Source: Candidatus Poribacteria bacterium (lineage in GTDB: Bacteria > Poribacteria > WGA-4E > WGA-3G). From it: a stretch of DNA of 64,000 nucleotides. The position numbers and the translations under genes are program-made. The stretch covers positions 19,168 through 83,167 of the forward strand of contig JAJEET010000080.1 in the NCBI GenBank assembly GCA_022820835.1, given 5' to 3'. The notes beneath the pieces are model-generated. The model was given only the letters and a program-made list of their open reading frames with translations. It did no database searches and was not told the DNA's origin. This document shows, piece after piece, positions 1-8,262 of the stretch (position 1 is its first letter; each line of letters begins with the position of its first letter).

Positions 1-1666
1 GTAAGACGACTGTTCCGCCTTGGGCATGACACGCATCCGCCCAGTGCGAAAGCGTGACCTCCATATTTCCACCGAGCTCTGCTTCTCCGGGTCCGTCGGA
101 ACACCAGGGTGCAACCTGTTCTTTTAGACCGAGCAGTGTAAGATGCCCAAGAACGTGCTGACGGTTCTCCTGAGTCGCGTAGACAATGCTCCGTCCGTCG
201 GCAGAGGTTGTAGGTCTTCCGATGAATTCTTCCGTATTTGTGAAGAGGTGTCCCCATTGTGAGAGGAGGAGATTTACAACGCCGAGGTCTTCACCTTGTG
301 CTTCGGTATGCGCGCCTTGTGTAGAGAGAAAATGGACGTGCGTATCGCCGCTGAAATAGCGTTCGGCGTTCATATCGCACCAGCGTTTTATCCGTAGCGT
401 TAGTTCACGTTGTCCGGGTTTTATGTTAACAGTCGTCCGCAATGGCGTATATTCAAAACCGCGAGCGACATCAACAACAACTTCACCGCGAGGGAGCCAT
501 CCCTGACACGTACCGTCAATGTAGGCGTAGCTAATCTGTCCGAGCCGTACGTCGCCACCGACATCCACGTGCCATGTGCCCATGTTTGAGTTGACGTGTG
601 CGTGGTGTCCGTGCGGGGCATAGGGTACGCCGTGTGGCGAGCGAAAATGGATGCGACACGGCACCGGTTTGCCTGTATCCTCATCAATTACGGTTGTGTG
701 AACCCAGTTTCTACCGGAGTCGATGACTTCTACCTTGACGCGTTCGTTGGGTTGAACGCTGCCTTTCTCTTGGACTTCTCCCCAGTTGACGGTACCGAGC
801 GTTTCGCCGTGGTTCTTGACTTCAACTGTGGCAGAAGGTGTAGCGGATACTTCCGTATACGCAGTGCTGCTTTTGTTGCTTTGGGATTCACCCCACCCTT
901 TGAAATCGTCATTGATAAACGCATCAGGATCGTTTTCCGGCAACGGGTACGGATACGTGGCGGTGCCGCGGTCAACATTAACTTCCATGTTAAACGGTTT
1001 GTCAGCATCGTCGGTTTGCGGGAGCGTTATTTTGACTTCTCGGCGTGGACGCCGCGGTATCGGATTTTCGTCAAGGTGCCCCAGCGTGATTGCTGCGACA
1101 ATGAACCGGCGGTCCTGTGGTTGGATTTCAACGGATACCATATCAACGCCGTCTCTCGGATTTTTCCATGCCCAGAGATAGTAGTTGTGCGGTGTTCCTT
1201 GAGTTGCTTCGGTCTGTCGGTTTCCTGCTGCTCCCCAAGGTCCTTCGTGGCGTGGGTATAAACTATCTTGTCGGTCAGGTATGGCAAGGAAAGTCTGTTG
1301 TCCCCATCCCTGTGGGACGCTGCCAATTTCAAAGCGTTCGCGAATGGGTACGCTGACCGATTCCCCGTCTGCATAATTAAAAACGTAGTTTGCGATGCAT
1401 CTACCGATGGGTTCACCTTCCTGGATACGGGACTCAAGGAGTCGATGTACAAAGATGACTCGTTTCGGGTTCGCATTGATAGGAATTTGGACGGACTCGG
1501 TGTTGATGCCTTCACCGAAGCCTAAGAAACAGTTTTCACCTTCGGAAATGTCGAAAGGCAGCCCGTGGAACGTTTGTGCCCCGACACTTGGCGTTGCGTT
1601 TTCGCCAATAATCTCTGTGCCGACGTTGCACAGAGCGGAGAGTGAGATAGGTTGATAGTCTTTCAT
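1..1666 (-). CDS. CehA/McbA-like metallohydrolase, partial (C-terminus beyond the left edge)
   Basis: One frame stays open from an ATG at 1666 to the left edge, about 555 codons, with a GAGGA ribosome site just upstream. The first 430 or so residues carry no motif I recognise but are rich in beta-type sequence. At residues 440-445 there is GDTHVH, followed by an acidic 'GEDLGVVN' stretch, and near the edge 'HAQGGTVVL'. This order (DxHxH, then ED, then HAxGG) is that of the CehA/McbA branch of PHP-type metal-dependent hydrolases, which act on phosphoesters, carbamates or amides. The metal ligands after HAQGG lie outside the window. No clear signal peptide is visible. The substrate cannot be inferred. 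The fold family is fairly secure; the function is not. Confidence 0.75.
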   Translation of the reverse strand, partial: MKDYQPISLSALCNVGTEIIGENATPSVGAQTFHGLPFDISEGENCFLGFGEGINTESVQIPINANPKRVIFVHRLLESRIQEGEPIGRCIANYVFNYADGESVSVPIRERFEIGSVPQGWGQQTFLAIPDRQDSLYPRHEGPWGAAGNRQTEATQGTPHNYYLWAWKNPRDGVDMVSVEIQPQDRRFIVAAITLGHLDENPIPRRPRREVKITLPQTDDADKPFNMEVNVDRGTATYPYPLPENDPDAFINDDFKGWGESQSNKSSTAYTEVSATPSATVEVKNHGETLGTVNWGEVQEKGSVQPNERVKVEVIDSGRNWVHTTVIDEDTGKPVPCRIHFRSPHGVPYAPHGHHAHVNSNMGTWHVDVGGDVRLGQISYAYIDGTCQGWLPRGEVVVDVARGFEYTPLRTTVNIKPGQRELTLRIKRWCDMNAERYFSGDTHVHFLSTQGAHTEAQGEDLGVVNLLLSQWGHLFTNTEEFIGRPTTSADGRSIVYATQENRQHVLGHLTLLGLKEQVAPWCSDGPGEAELGGNMEVTLSHWADACHAQGGTVVL

Positions 1667-1684
1667 AATTGTCCTCAATTTGGG

Positions 1685-1909
1685 TTAGCGGGCAGATAAA
1701 GTAAAATCTAAAATTATATATTCATACCTCTTGGCGTAAATCGGTTTCAGGATTTCTGAATAACATTCGTTATTCAATTTATTCAAATTCCTTTTCCTCA
1801 ATATCAATACCAGATGTGCGTATGGTATTCGTCGGGCATAGGAGCACCGTTCACCCTTGTAATCTGTTTTTTCGGATCCATGGGACAGTTTAGCGGCAAC
1901 TTCAGTCAT
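1685..1909 (-). CDS. doubtful small ORF, 74 residues
   Basis: This ORF starts at an ATG that overlaps the last 8 bases of the preceding gene and ends 18 bases before the next start. It has no convincing ribosome-binding site, no recognisable domain and a composition rich in Lys, Arg and Tyr. Its position in a tight minus-strand run is the only argument for it. It may equally be spacer sequence. Confidence 0.2.
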   Translation of the reverse strand: MTEVAAKLSHGSEKTDYKGERCSYARRIPYAHLVLILRKRNLNKLNNECYSEILKPIYAKRYEYIILDFTLSAR

Positions 1910-2414
1910 TCTGATTCAAATTTTCAATAGCCTTCCATATTTCTGCCTCTGCCTTAGATGGACTTATAGTAAACTCAATAACTGGTCGTTCATTCAGAGT
2001 CGGTCTTATAGATATTTCTTGTACATACGGACTTGATTTAGTCTCAACCCGACACCACTCATTCCATCCCATTTCTTTTATTTCTTCGCTAACCAACTTT
2101 TTGAAGTTGTTAGTAACTCTCAGAACAAAGAGAAGTTGCAAATCTGGGCTTCTCCAAATTTGGACATCATACCACATAAGTATGTAGATAGTATTTGCTT
2201 CAGGTATAGCCTTGAATTCAACTATAAAACCATGTTCATCCTGCATCAGATTCCTATATTTTGCATTAAGTTTCAATTCAAGCCACTCTAACTGGGTTGG
2301 GGTGTAAGGTTGCTGCCCTTGAGTGAGCTTATTCTGTGAGTATGAAGTAACGATAACGATGAGTGAAGCGACAAGTATACCGGTAATCACCAGTTTAGTT
2401 TTTGAAATATACAT
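1902..2414 (-). CDS. hypothetical protein with one N-terminal membrane segment
   Basis: A 170-residue protein with an AAGGA ribosome site 6-7 bases before the ATG. Residues about 8-24 form a hydrophobic segment (signal anchor or uncleaved signal peptide). The remainder is a soluble mixed alpha/beta domain with several Trp residues that I do not recognise. It is probably exported or anchored with its bulk outside the inner membrane. It lies upstream of the CehA-like gene on the same strand and may be co-transcribed with it. The local sequence is more AT-rich than the neighbouring oxidoreductase genes. No function can be assigned. Confidence 0.6.
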   Translation of the reverse strand: MYISKTKLVITGILVASLIVIVTSYSQNKLTQGQQPYTPTQLEWLELKLNAKYRNLMQDEHGFIVEFKAIPEANTIYILMWYDVQIWRSPDLQLLFVLRVTNNFKKLVSEEIKEMGWNEWCRVETKSSPYVQEISIRPTLNERPVIEFTISPSKAEAEIWKAIENLNQND

Positions 2415-2565
2415 CTGTAATCCTTACTTTGTTGTGTTGTCGGCTGCCTTCAGACAGACCTCAATATTTGATTGCAAATCTGAATGTTAAAGTAACGGAG
2501 GAATTTCTGTTAAATAATAGACATTATAATAGTTTAAGTGTGTGTGCGTGTTCATCTATTCCATC

Positions 2566-2588
2566 GGGCGAGGCAACCTCGCCCCTAC
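2566..2588. repeat. dispersed hairpin repeat, GAGG/CCTC type
   Basis: A perfect 8-bp stem GGGCGAGG-CAA-CCTCGCCC is followed by CTAC. A near-identical unit lies at 59435-59459. It belongs to a family of short palindromic intergenic repeats found repeatedly in this window. Confidence 0.75.
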
Positions 2589-2802
2589 GGTATATTCGCA
2601 TAAAGTCAATGTCTACAAAAAGGCAACTTTCGTAAATCGTTATAATGTCTAATAATGAGACAGAGGTTTCTCCTAAAGCTCTTATCCCACAATTGTTCAG
2701 GCGTTATCACAATATAACAGAGGTCCGTAAGACTTTCAAGACAGGCGCAACTTCTCTACACAAACTGAATGAAGTTCAATAAATATTTCGGTAATCATTA
2801 GG

Positions 2803-2827
2803 GATCGCGAGCACAGCTCGCTCCTAC
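2803..2827. repeat. dispersed hairpin repeat, variant
   Basis: The stem GCGAGC-ACA-GCTCGC has flanking GGA/TCC and a trailing CCTAC. It has the same architecture as the copy at 2566 (short stem, 3-base loop, CCTAC tail) but different stem bases, as expected if compensatory changes preserve the hairpin. Confidence 0.6.
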
Positions 2828-2922
2828 AACAAAAGGCTGCCGTATTACCGAATTAAATTGTTAATCTTCATACAGTTTGTGCTACGGTTTAAATCTTAGT
2901 GAATTGCATAAGTCCTATCTAC

Positions 2923-3918
2923 TTATAGCGGAAATTCTATTGCCTTCCCCTGTTCAGAGGAGATGTAGAACGCCTGCATCAACTCTGTGAGGTTACGTCC
3001 GTCTTGGATGGTAATCGTCATCGGTTCGTCGCGAAGGATAGCGTTAATCCACTGTTGCATTGGCTCCGGTGGTGCAGGAGGTGCGTTTGCGATGTATTCT
3101 GCCTTTTCTTCGTCAGAGAGTTTGCGGGTTTGGAAATGCATCTCGCCGTGTCCTGCAGCAAACGAGCCTTCCGTGCCGTAGATTTCGAGCATGTTCGGAC
3201 CGGAACGGTGTGTCCATGCGACATCAATGACGCCGAGTGCCTTGTTCGCGAATTCAACGACGGAAACGCTATTATCGTCAATCGGGAAGTTACCGGTAAA
3301 GTTGTTAATTTTGGCGATAGCACTTTTCGGTTCGCCCATCAACCATCGGATAACGTCAACACGGTGGCATCCTAAGTCGAAGAGGGCACCGCCGCCTGCG
3401 CGTTCGGGATCCGCGAACCATGCGCTCGTGCCACTGAACCAACTATCCAGTGCTGCGGAATGTGCGATCCTGCCTCTACCGAACGTGATGTCTCCGAGGA
3501 GTCCGTCATCGATTGCTTTTTTGGCAAACAGGATTTCGGGGTTCGCGCGTGAAGGGAGCGAAATCATAAACTTCACACCGGCTTTCTCAACGGCATCAAT
3601 AATCGGGTCGCATTCGGCGACGGTAATCGCGAGTGCCTTCTCGGTGAAGATGTGTTTCCCTGCTTCAGCAGCGGCGATCATCACACGCGGATGGTCGGAC
3701 GTGACGGCATCAACGGCGACTGCGTCTACGTCGTCGCGGCTAAGCATCTCGTTAAGATCCGTGTAGAACGGGACATTGTACTGTTCTGCTGCTTCTTTCC
3801 CGCCGTATTCTTCTTCGTCCCAGACGGCGACGAGTTCGGTTTCGGGGTTTTCGTGGATTCTTCTGGCATAGCCACCGGCGTGGACATGTGCCATACTAAT
3901 TTTTCCGACTCTAATCAT
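2923..3918 (-). CDS. Gfo/Idh/MocA family oxidoreductase
   Basis: A 331-residue protein of the NAD(P)-dependent sugar dehydrogenase family, with an N-terminal Rossmann domain and a C-terminal alpha/beta domain. The order of elements fits the family: 'ELVAVWDEE', 'DAVAVDAVTSDH', 'GKHIFTEKALA' in place of the usual EKP, and 'GGGALFDLGCHRVDVIRWLMG', which carries the Asp and His of the catalytic region. The dinucleotide loop is unusual: the N-terminus reads VGKISMAHVHAGGY rather than GxGxxG. The substrate is unknown; such genes are often multiplied in bacteria that degrade complex glycans. It is a single minus-strand gene with intergenic repeats on both sides. Confidence 0.85.
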   Translation of the reverse strand: MIRVGKISMAHVHAGGYARRIHENPETELVAVWDEEEYGGKEAAEQYNVPFYTDLNEMLSRDDVDAVAVDAVTSDHPRVMIAAAEAGKHIFTEKALAITVAECDPIIDAVEKAGVKFMISLPSRANPEILFAKKAIDDGLLGDITFGRGRIAHSAALDSWFSGTSAWFADPERAGGGALFDLGCHRVDVIRWLMGEPKSAIAKINNFTGNFPIDDNSVSVVEFANKALGVIDVAWTHRSGPNMLEIYGTEGSFAAGHGEMHFQTRKLSDEEKAEYIANAPPAPPEPMQQWINAILRDEPMTITIQDGRNLTELMQAFYISSEQGKAIEFPL

Positions 3919-4020
3919 TTTTTAAATTTTCCTTGCGGTTCGTTCAGGGCGGTTTTGGAATTTGAAGTGCCATTCCCTAATCCGCCCTCCATTTCATTAC
4001 GGGCTACGTTTCGTTTTTTA

Positions 4021-4036
4021 ATAGGATTTACGCAAT
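4021..4036. repeat. dispersed short repeat of the AGGAxTTACGCA type
   Basis: ATAGGATTTACGCAAT resembles ATAGAATTTACGCA at 4931-4944 and TTAGGACTTACGCA at 23790-23803. All three copies are intergenic or sit in the 5' leader of a gene. It may be a regulatory motif or a degenerate mobile-element end. Confidence 0.4.
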
Positions 4037-4113
4037 CCCGTGATTTGCTTAACTATCAACTTGGGATTCCTTAAAAGAAAGCGATTCGGTCAGGGCGGAT
4101 AATGCGCCTTGAT

Positions 4114-4887
4114 TTATCCAATTCGTCCGACAGAAGAACGGGTTGCGAGATGGTTCCAGCCACGCAGGACCAATTGGACGTTGGTGTGGCGATTTTCGGC
4201 TTCGATCTCATCGTCGCCGGCGTGCATTTGAACGAGCACACTTTTTCGAGTCTGGTTTGATCGATTCGGCATTGAGCCGTGTAGGGTGAAATAACTGAAG
4301 AAAAGCACGTCTCCGGGTTCCGCCTCTAAAACGGTTGCGTTCTCAATCGGGTATCGGTCAGTAACTTCAGCGTTTTTCCCACTTCCCATCATGCCATCTG
4401 TGCGTCCGAGCTGCTTGTGGGAGCCTGGATAGACCCGTACACAGCCCATCTCATCTGTGGCTTCCGAGACGTAGATAATCGCGGCTATCATGCTGTCTTT
4501 GACGGAAGGGAAATACTGCCAATCTTGGTGCATCGGGAAAGGCGCGCCTTTTTCAGGTGGCTTACAGAACAGTTTGGAATGGTGCAGCATAATATCCGGT
4601 CCGAGGATGGCTTCGGTGACATCAAGAAACTTTTCCTGCATGAACGCTTGCAGCCAGACACCGGAAAAACTCTGGATATTGTGGGTGTGGATGATGACAG
4701 ATTCGCCACCATCAAGGGCATCCATCAATCTGCCGCCCCAACGCGCGTTGACGTTTTCGTCGCTTTTAAGGAGCTGATCCACCACCCGATCAAAGTCGCC
4801 TTCCATGGCTTTAATCTCTTCGGGCGTATAGACCCCTTTAGCGAAATAGTATCCGTTTTCGTGAAAGAACGCACTTATATCTGACAT
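4114..4887 (-). CDS. phytanoyl-CoA dioxygenase (PhyH) family protein
   Basis: A non-haem Fe(II)/2-oxoglutarate dioxygenase of the PhyH family, about 257 residues from the preferred ATG at 4887, which has GGAGG 13 bases upstream. An ATG 60 bases further upstream is open but adds an uncharacteristic N-terminus. The iron ligands are visible as H120-x-D122 ('MHQDWQYFPS') and H203 ('TLHGSMPNRS'), with R214 as the likely 2-oxoglutarate anchor. The double-stranded beta-helix core is complete. Substrates in bacteria are diverse and often unknown. It lies among oxidoreductases on the same strand, suggesting small-molecule catabolism. Confidence 0.85.
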   Translation of the reverse strand: MSDISAFFHENGYYFAKGVYTPEEIKAMEGDFDRVVDQLLKSDENVNARWGGRLMDALDGGESVIIHTHNIQSFSGVWLQAFMQEKFLDVTEAILGPDIMLHHSKLFCKPPEKGAPFPMHQDWQYFPSVKDSMIAAIIYVSEATDEMGCVRVYPGSHKQLGRTDGMMGSGKNAEVTDRYPIENATVLEAEPGDVLFFSYFTLHGSMPNRSNQTRKSVLVQMHAGDDEIEAENRHTNVQLVLRGWNHLATRSSVGRIG

Positions 4888-4930
4888 GACGGTTTTGTAA
4901 CCTCCAGTATTTTGTGATACAAACAAGTTT

Positions 4931-4944
4931 ATAGAATTTACGCA
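4931..4944. repeat. dispersed short repeat, second copy
   Basis: ATAGAATTTACGCA lies just upstream of the PhyH gene start and 25 bases from the C-rich hairpin repeat at 4967-5000. See the related copies at 4021 and 23790. Confidence 0.35.
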
Positions 4945-4966
4945 CAAAGTAGATTTTTCGCTTTTA

Positions 4967-5000
4967 AACCCCCTAAATCCCCCTTATCAGGGGGACTTTG
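4967..5000. repeat. C-rich hairpin repeat overlapping the ABC gene 3' end
   Basis: The hairpin CCCCCT-tatc-AGGGGG (4979-4994) sits in a longer AACCCCCTAAAT...GGGGGACTTTG element. The stop codon of the minus-strand ABC ATPase gene (4987-4989) spans the loop and its right stem, so the last residues of that protein come from the repeat. On the minus strand the hairpin could also serve as a weak terminator. Confidence 0.55.
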
Positions 5001-5757
5001 ATAAAGAAGGTGTATTTGTAAGCTCGGCAAATAGTTTATAGAATCCATCTGGTGAGGTGGTGTCTACGTTTTCCGCTTGCAGTTGACGAAACGTTTTGAG
5101 CATAGCGAAGCGTCCGTCTTTTAGAATGCTGATGAGCGTTTCGTTCTCCGACTCAGCGTTGCCGAATCGACAGGCATCTTCGAGGCGGTTGGTTGCGATT
5201 ACGACGGTCTTCCGCATGGCTCGAAGTTCATCGATGAGTTCTATCATCTCGATGTGTCCGTTTGGATCAAGCGGTGCAAACGGTTCGTCGAGGAGCCACA
5301 ACTGCGGTTCGTGTAAAAAGGTTTTTGCGAATAAGAGGCGTTGGCGTTCACCTGTTGATAAAGTTTCAATTCTGGTCTCACGTAGATGGTCGATGTCCAT
5401 TAATTCAAGCACAGCATCAATCGCCGAGGCACGCTCGCGCTTCTGTAATCTGTAGGCATCGGCGAAAAAATTGAGGTAGTCCACGACAGACAACTCCGGG
5501 TACCCTTCAAACCCGACAGGGATATATCCGATCGTGGGACGTATCTGCGCCAAGTTTGCGAAGGCATCGACCCCATCAATAGAGATGGTGCCGGATGTCG
5601 GTTTGACTAAGGTTGCCAAGATATTGAGCAGGAGTGTTTTACCTGTCCCGTTTTTTCCGAGCAGGATAAGGCATTCACCGGCTGCCACCTGAAACGTGAG
5701 TTCCGTAAGAAACGGTTTCTTGTCAAAAGATTTACATAAGTTTTGGACATCAAGCAT
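4987..5757 (-). CDS. ABC transporter ATP-binding protein
   Basis: A 256-residue ABC ATPase. Walker A is GKNGTGKT (residues 34-41), the signature is 'LSTGERQRL', Walker B is 'LWLLDEP', and a D-loop follows ('FAPLDPNG'). The layout resembles the CcmA or ABC-2 type exporter ATPases, in which the Q-loop region reads 'IGYIPVGFEGYPELSV'. After the ATPase core there is a 50-residue tail. No permease gene adjoins it, so its partner is unknown. It is 4 bases from the oxidoreductase gene upstream on the same strand and probably co-transcribed with it. Confidence 0.85.
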   Translation of the reverse strand: MLDVQNLCKSFDKKPFLTELTFQVAAGECLILLGKNGTGKTLLLNILATLVKPTSGTISIDGVDAFANLAQIRPTIGYIPVGFEGYPELSVVDYLNFFADAYRLQKRERASAIDAVLELMDIDHLRETRIETLSTGERQRLLFAKTFLHEPQLWLLDEPFAPLDPNGHIEMIELIDELRAMRKTVVIATNRLEDACRFGNAESENETLISILKDGRFAMLKTFRQLQAENVDTTSPDGFYKLFAELTNTPSLSKSP

Positions 5758-5761
5758 TCGC

Positions 5762-6763
5762 TCAACTCAGATCTACCTTGACGGGTCTACCGAGTTCGGC
5801 GGACTGCCATGCGGCTTCGGTTAATTGGATGACACGTAACCCGTTTTCAACACCGATCGGGTTCTCTGTCCGTTCGCCACGGATGAGTTCAATGAAGGCA
5901 ACATCTTTGTTACCTGACGCTGGCAATTCAGATTCGTCAACGGGTTCTGGTGATCCTGATTGTTCTTGGCGATAGAGTTTGCCCTCACGGAGATAAAGCG
6001 CGCCTTCCTCCAACCAGATAGAAAACGCTTCTCGCACCCCACCATAGGCGTGTCCGACGATGCTGATATTGCACAAGGCACCCGTATCAAACTTGATTGA
6101 CATAGCGGTGAGGACATCTACCTCAATATCTAAATTATCAATCATTGCATAGACGGTATCGGGACTCGCTTCGAGAACCCAGAGCAGGATGTCAATCAGA
6201 TGGCTTCCTGAATCATTCAATTGTCCACCACCACCCAGGAACGGATCTTGCCGCCATTTCCCCCGCTGGTTCCGATACCAATTCTGGGACTGATGCGCGG
6301 CGACAAAGTTAACGGGTCCGAGTTCGCCACTTTGAACGACCTTGCGACAATATTGATAAGTAGAACTTAAATGTCTTTGGTATCCGATCATTAGGTGTAG
6401 ACCGGTCTCTTCAACCTTTGCCATCACCTGTTTGGCGTGATCTACCGTGCAAACCATCGGTTTTTCGGTATGTACATGGCATCCGGCATCAAGCGCGTCC
6501 ATAATATGCTGGAAATGTAGACCGTGCGGTGAACTAATGACAACGGCATCCGGTTTCGCAACGGCTAACATCTCAACGTGGTCAGCGTAGGTAGGGACGG
6601 AATCGTCTAAGCCGACGGTCTCCTTGAAGGCATCAAGTGAACCTTCACTTGGATCTGCGAGGGCAACAATCTCAACGTCTTCGACACTTGAGACACTGCG
6701 CCCGTGCCCGCGTGCGTTGCCACCACAACCGATAAACGCGAAGTTTAATTTCTGTTTTGACAT
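5762..6763 (-). CDS. Gfo/Idh/MocA family oxidoreductase
   Basis: A 333-residue NAD(P)-dependent oxidoreductase. The nucleotide-binding loop reads 'FIGCGGNARGHG', the catalytic lysine motif is 'HTEKPMVCT', and 'GGGGQLNDSGSHLIDILLW' supplies the Asp/His pair of the substrate-binding domain. It is the second of four members of this family in the window. It is separated by 2 bases from the membrane-protein gene upstream (6766-7968) and by 4 bases from the ABC gene downstream, so the three probably form one operon. The substrate, probably a sugar or cyclitol derivative, is not identifiable. Confidence 0.88.
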   Translation of the reverse strand: MSKQKLNFAFIGCGGNARGHGRSVSSVEDVEIVALADPSEGSLDAFKETVGLDDSVPTYADHVEMLAVAKPDAVVISSPHGLHFQHIMDALDAGCHVHTEKPMVCTVDHAKQVMAKVEETGLHLMIGYQRHLSSTYQYCRKVVQSGELGPVNFVAAHQSQNWYRNQRGKWRQDPFLGGGGQLNDSGSHLIDILLWVLEASPDTVYAMIDNLDIEVDVLTAMSIKFDTGALCNISIVGHAYGGVREAFSIWLEEGALYLREGKLYRQEQSGSPEPVDESELPASGNKDVAFIELIRGERTENPIGVENGLRVIQLTEAAWQSAELGRPVKVDLS

Positions 6764-6765
6764 AC

Positions 6766-7968
6766 TTACTCCTGACTGTTTTTTCGTTGACGTTTATTTA
6801 AACGGCTTACGAAGAAACCCAACGTACCACCGATGATGATGGAGAGAAGTGTCGTCCGAATTGTGTCTCCATATTTCTCGGAAAAACTTTTCTGTTCTTT
6901 CGATATGCCGTGTTTAAGTTTAAGCACGTTCCCATTCGCAACTGCCTCGTAAACAACGAACATGCCTTCTTTAATTACAGTGACACTGCTTTGGCGACTC
7001 TCAGCGGTTACTTCAGGAAGACTAATTGTTTTGATATATCCTTCTTTCTTAAGAAAAATGATGTAGTGCTCTGGAAGTAAGACAAACTCGTATTCGCCAT
7101 CCGCATTGGATAAAGCGTCCATAGATTGTTCCAAGTCCATCCCCCTCATCCGGACATCGACACCGCTTACCGGTGTTTGTTGAAAATTAGTATCAAAGAT
7201 TTTACCGCGAATAACCCATTTTGGGTCTGTTTCCTGTGAAGGTAAAACATTGGTGTCCTCGGTCCCATTAGAAATGGGAAATTTTACAGCGGCAGTCGTC
7301 ATTCGATTTTCTCGGACAGTCATTGAAAAAGTAGTATGATAACTGTCCTTACCAACGGTAAGGAAATAGAGTCCCGCTGGTAAATTGTCGTGCCGATAGT
7401 GTCCATTTGCGTCAGATGTTCCAGTGATTTCAATGTCAGTAATAAGGTTGGGATCCCTTTTAGTTCTTTCAGCGATAAGATCAATAGCCCTAATTTCAAT
7501 ATCAGCGTTTTCAATCGGGACAGGTTGCGAAGATTGCGTTGTAACTTGTAATTGAAGGGTGCCGCCTTGCGGTTCTTTCGGACTGAGCCAATTTTGGAGT
7601 CCGGTGAATATATTTTCCTTTTTGTTCATTGTAAGCGGAATATAATGAGTGCCACCGTTTGTGACCGACACGGGTTTTCCAATTCGGCTCTGGTATCCAG
7701 CCTTGTGGATATTAATCAGGTAATCGTCTGCAGGTATATCTCTATATACGAATTCACCTGTTTCGGCAGACGCTGTTTCAAAAATGTGTCCTTTTCCGTT
7801 GTCAATCTGAACGCGAACGCCAACAATCGGGAGCTGCGCCGGGGTTGTATCTGTAATGTATCCGTGGATTGTGCCGCCTTTTGCCCTGCCTTGTTCTTGT
7901 GCAGCCGCTACCCCACTGCCCACCAGTACACATACAATCAGAACGAAAGTTAATCTAAAACGTGCCAT
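6766..7968 (-). CDS. exported protein with carboxypeptidase-regulatory-like repeats and a C-terminal anchor
   Basis: About 400 residues from the ATG at 7968, which has GGAG 10 bases upstream; an in-frame ATG at 8019 lacks such a site. A signal peptide ('MARFRLTFVLIVCVLV...') is followed by three beta-sandwich units of the CarboxypepD_reg type, each with a 'G.Y.f..lp.g.Y.i...k.GY' pattern, and then a hydrophobic segment close to the C-terminus ending in RLNKRQRKNSQE. The protein is predicted to be exported and held in the inner membrane with its tail in the cytoplasm. Such domains usually serve in adhesion or scaffolding. It is the first gene of a minus-strand operon with an oxidoreductase and an ABC ATPase. 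Confidence 0.75.
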   Translation of the reverse strand: MARFRLTFVLIVCVLVGSGVAAAQEQGRAKGGTIHGYITDTTPAQLPIVGVRVQIDNGKGHIFETASAETGEFVYRDIPADDYLINIHKAGYQSRIGKPVSVTNGGTHYIPLTMNKKENIFTGLQNWLSPKEPQGGTLQLQVTTQSSQPVPIENADIEIRAIDLIAERTKRDPNLITDIEITGTSDANGHYRHDNLPAGLYFLTVGKDSYHTTFSMTVRENRMTTAAVKFPISNGTEDTNVLPSQETDPKWVIRGKIFDTNFQQTPVSGVDVRMRGMDLEQSMDALSNADGEYEFVLLPEHYIIFLKKEGYIKTISLPEVTAESRQSSVTVIKEGMFVVYEAVANGNVLKLKHGISKEQKSFSEKYGDTIRTTLLSIIIGGTLGFFVSRLNKRQRKNSQE

Positions 7969-8169
7969 TTGTTGAATGCTCCTTTTGGATGTGCAAAGTT
8001 GTGTAATGTAATCTATCACAACCTATCGTAAAATGCAAGCGTTAATTTTTGATGATGGATGCGGATATGCTGAAAAGTATTTGACCAAAACTGTCTAATA
8101 AATGGACATTATTGCATAAATTATGGCGAAAATGGATTGAAATTCGACAGTTTTCCGCCAATTTGTCAG

Positions 8170-8186
8170 TGGCATACAATTTGCTT
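8170..8186 (+). promoter_or_regulatory. sigma-54-type promoter upstream of the TonB receptor gene
   Basis: TGGCAT-ACAAT-TTGCTT matches the RpoN consensus TGGCAC-N5-TTGCW with the invariant GG and GC exactly 10 bases apart. It lies 77 bases before the receptor ATG. Just upstream (about 8123-8158) is an imperfect inverted repeat (GGCGAAAA...TTTTCCGCC) that could be an activator site. This is a motif match only. Confidence 0.6.
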
Positions 8187-8262
8187 ACGTAAATTAGAAG
8201 TTGCAGACGGTATAGGATCCCCGCGCGACACACCAAACTAAAATTTAGAGGAGAATTTTACT

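Larger units (their letters stand above)
2415..2922. other. 508-bp intergenic region with two hairpin repeats
   Basis: No credible gene is visible here. The region is AT-rich and holds two copies of a dispersed short hairpin family (2566-2588 and 2803-2827), both followed by CCTAC. The small open frames on either strand run straight through the repeats and look accidental. Confidence 0.6.

Noticed and set aside
596..1261. Long plus-strand open frame
   Set aside because: It is the antisense shadow of the metallohydrolase gene, whose own frame runs unbroken from 1666 to the left edge and has recognisable motifs.
2402..2635. Small plus-strand ORF with a hydrophobic start
   Set aside because: It overlaps the start of the minus-strand gene and reads through a dispersed hairpin repeat.
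8020..8262. Cobalamin riboswitch upstream of the TonB receptor
   Set aside because: I could not find the conserved riboswitch core boxes; the region is better explained by a sigma-54 site and an inverted repeat.
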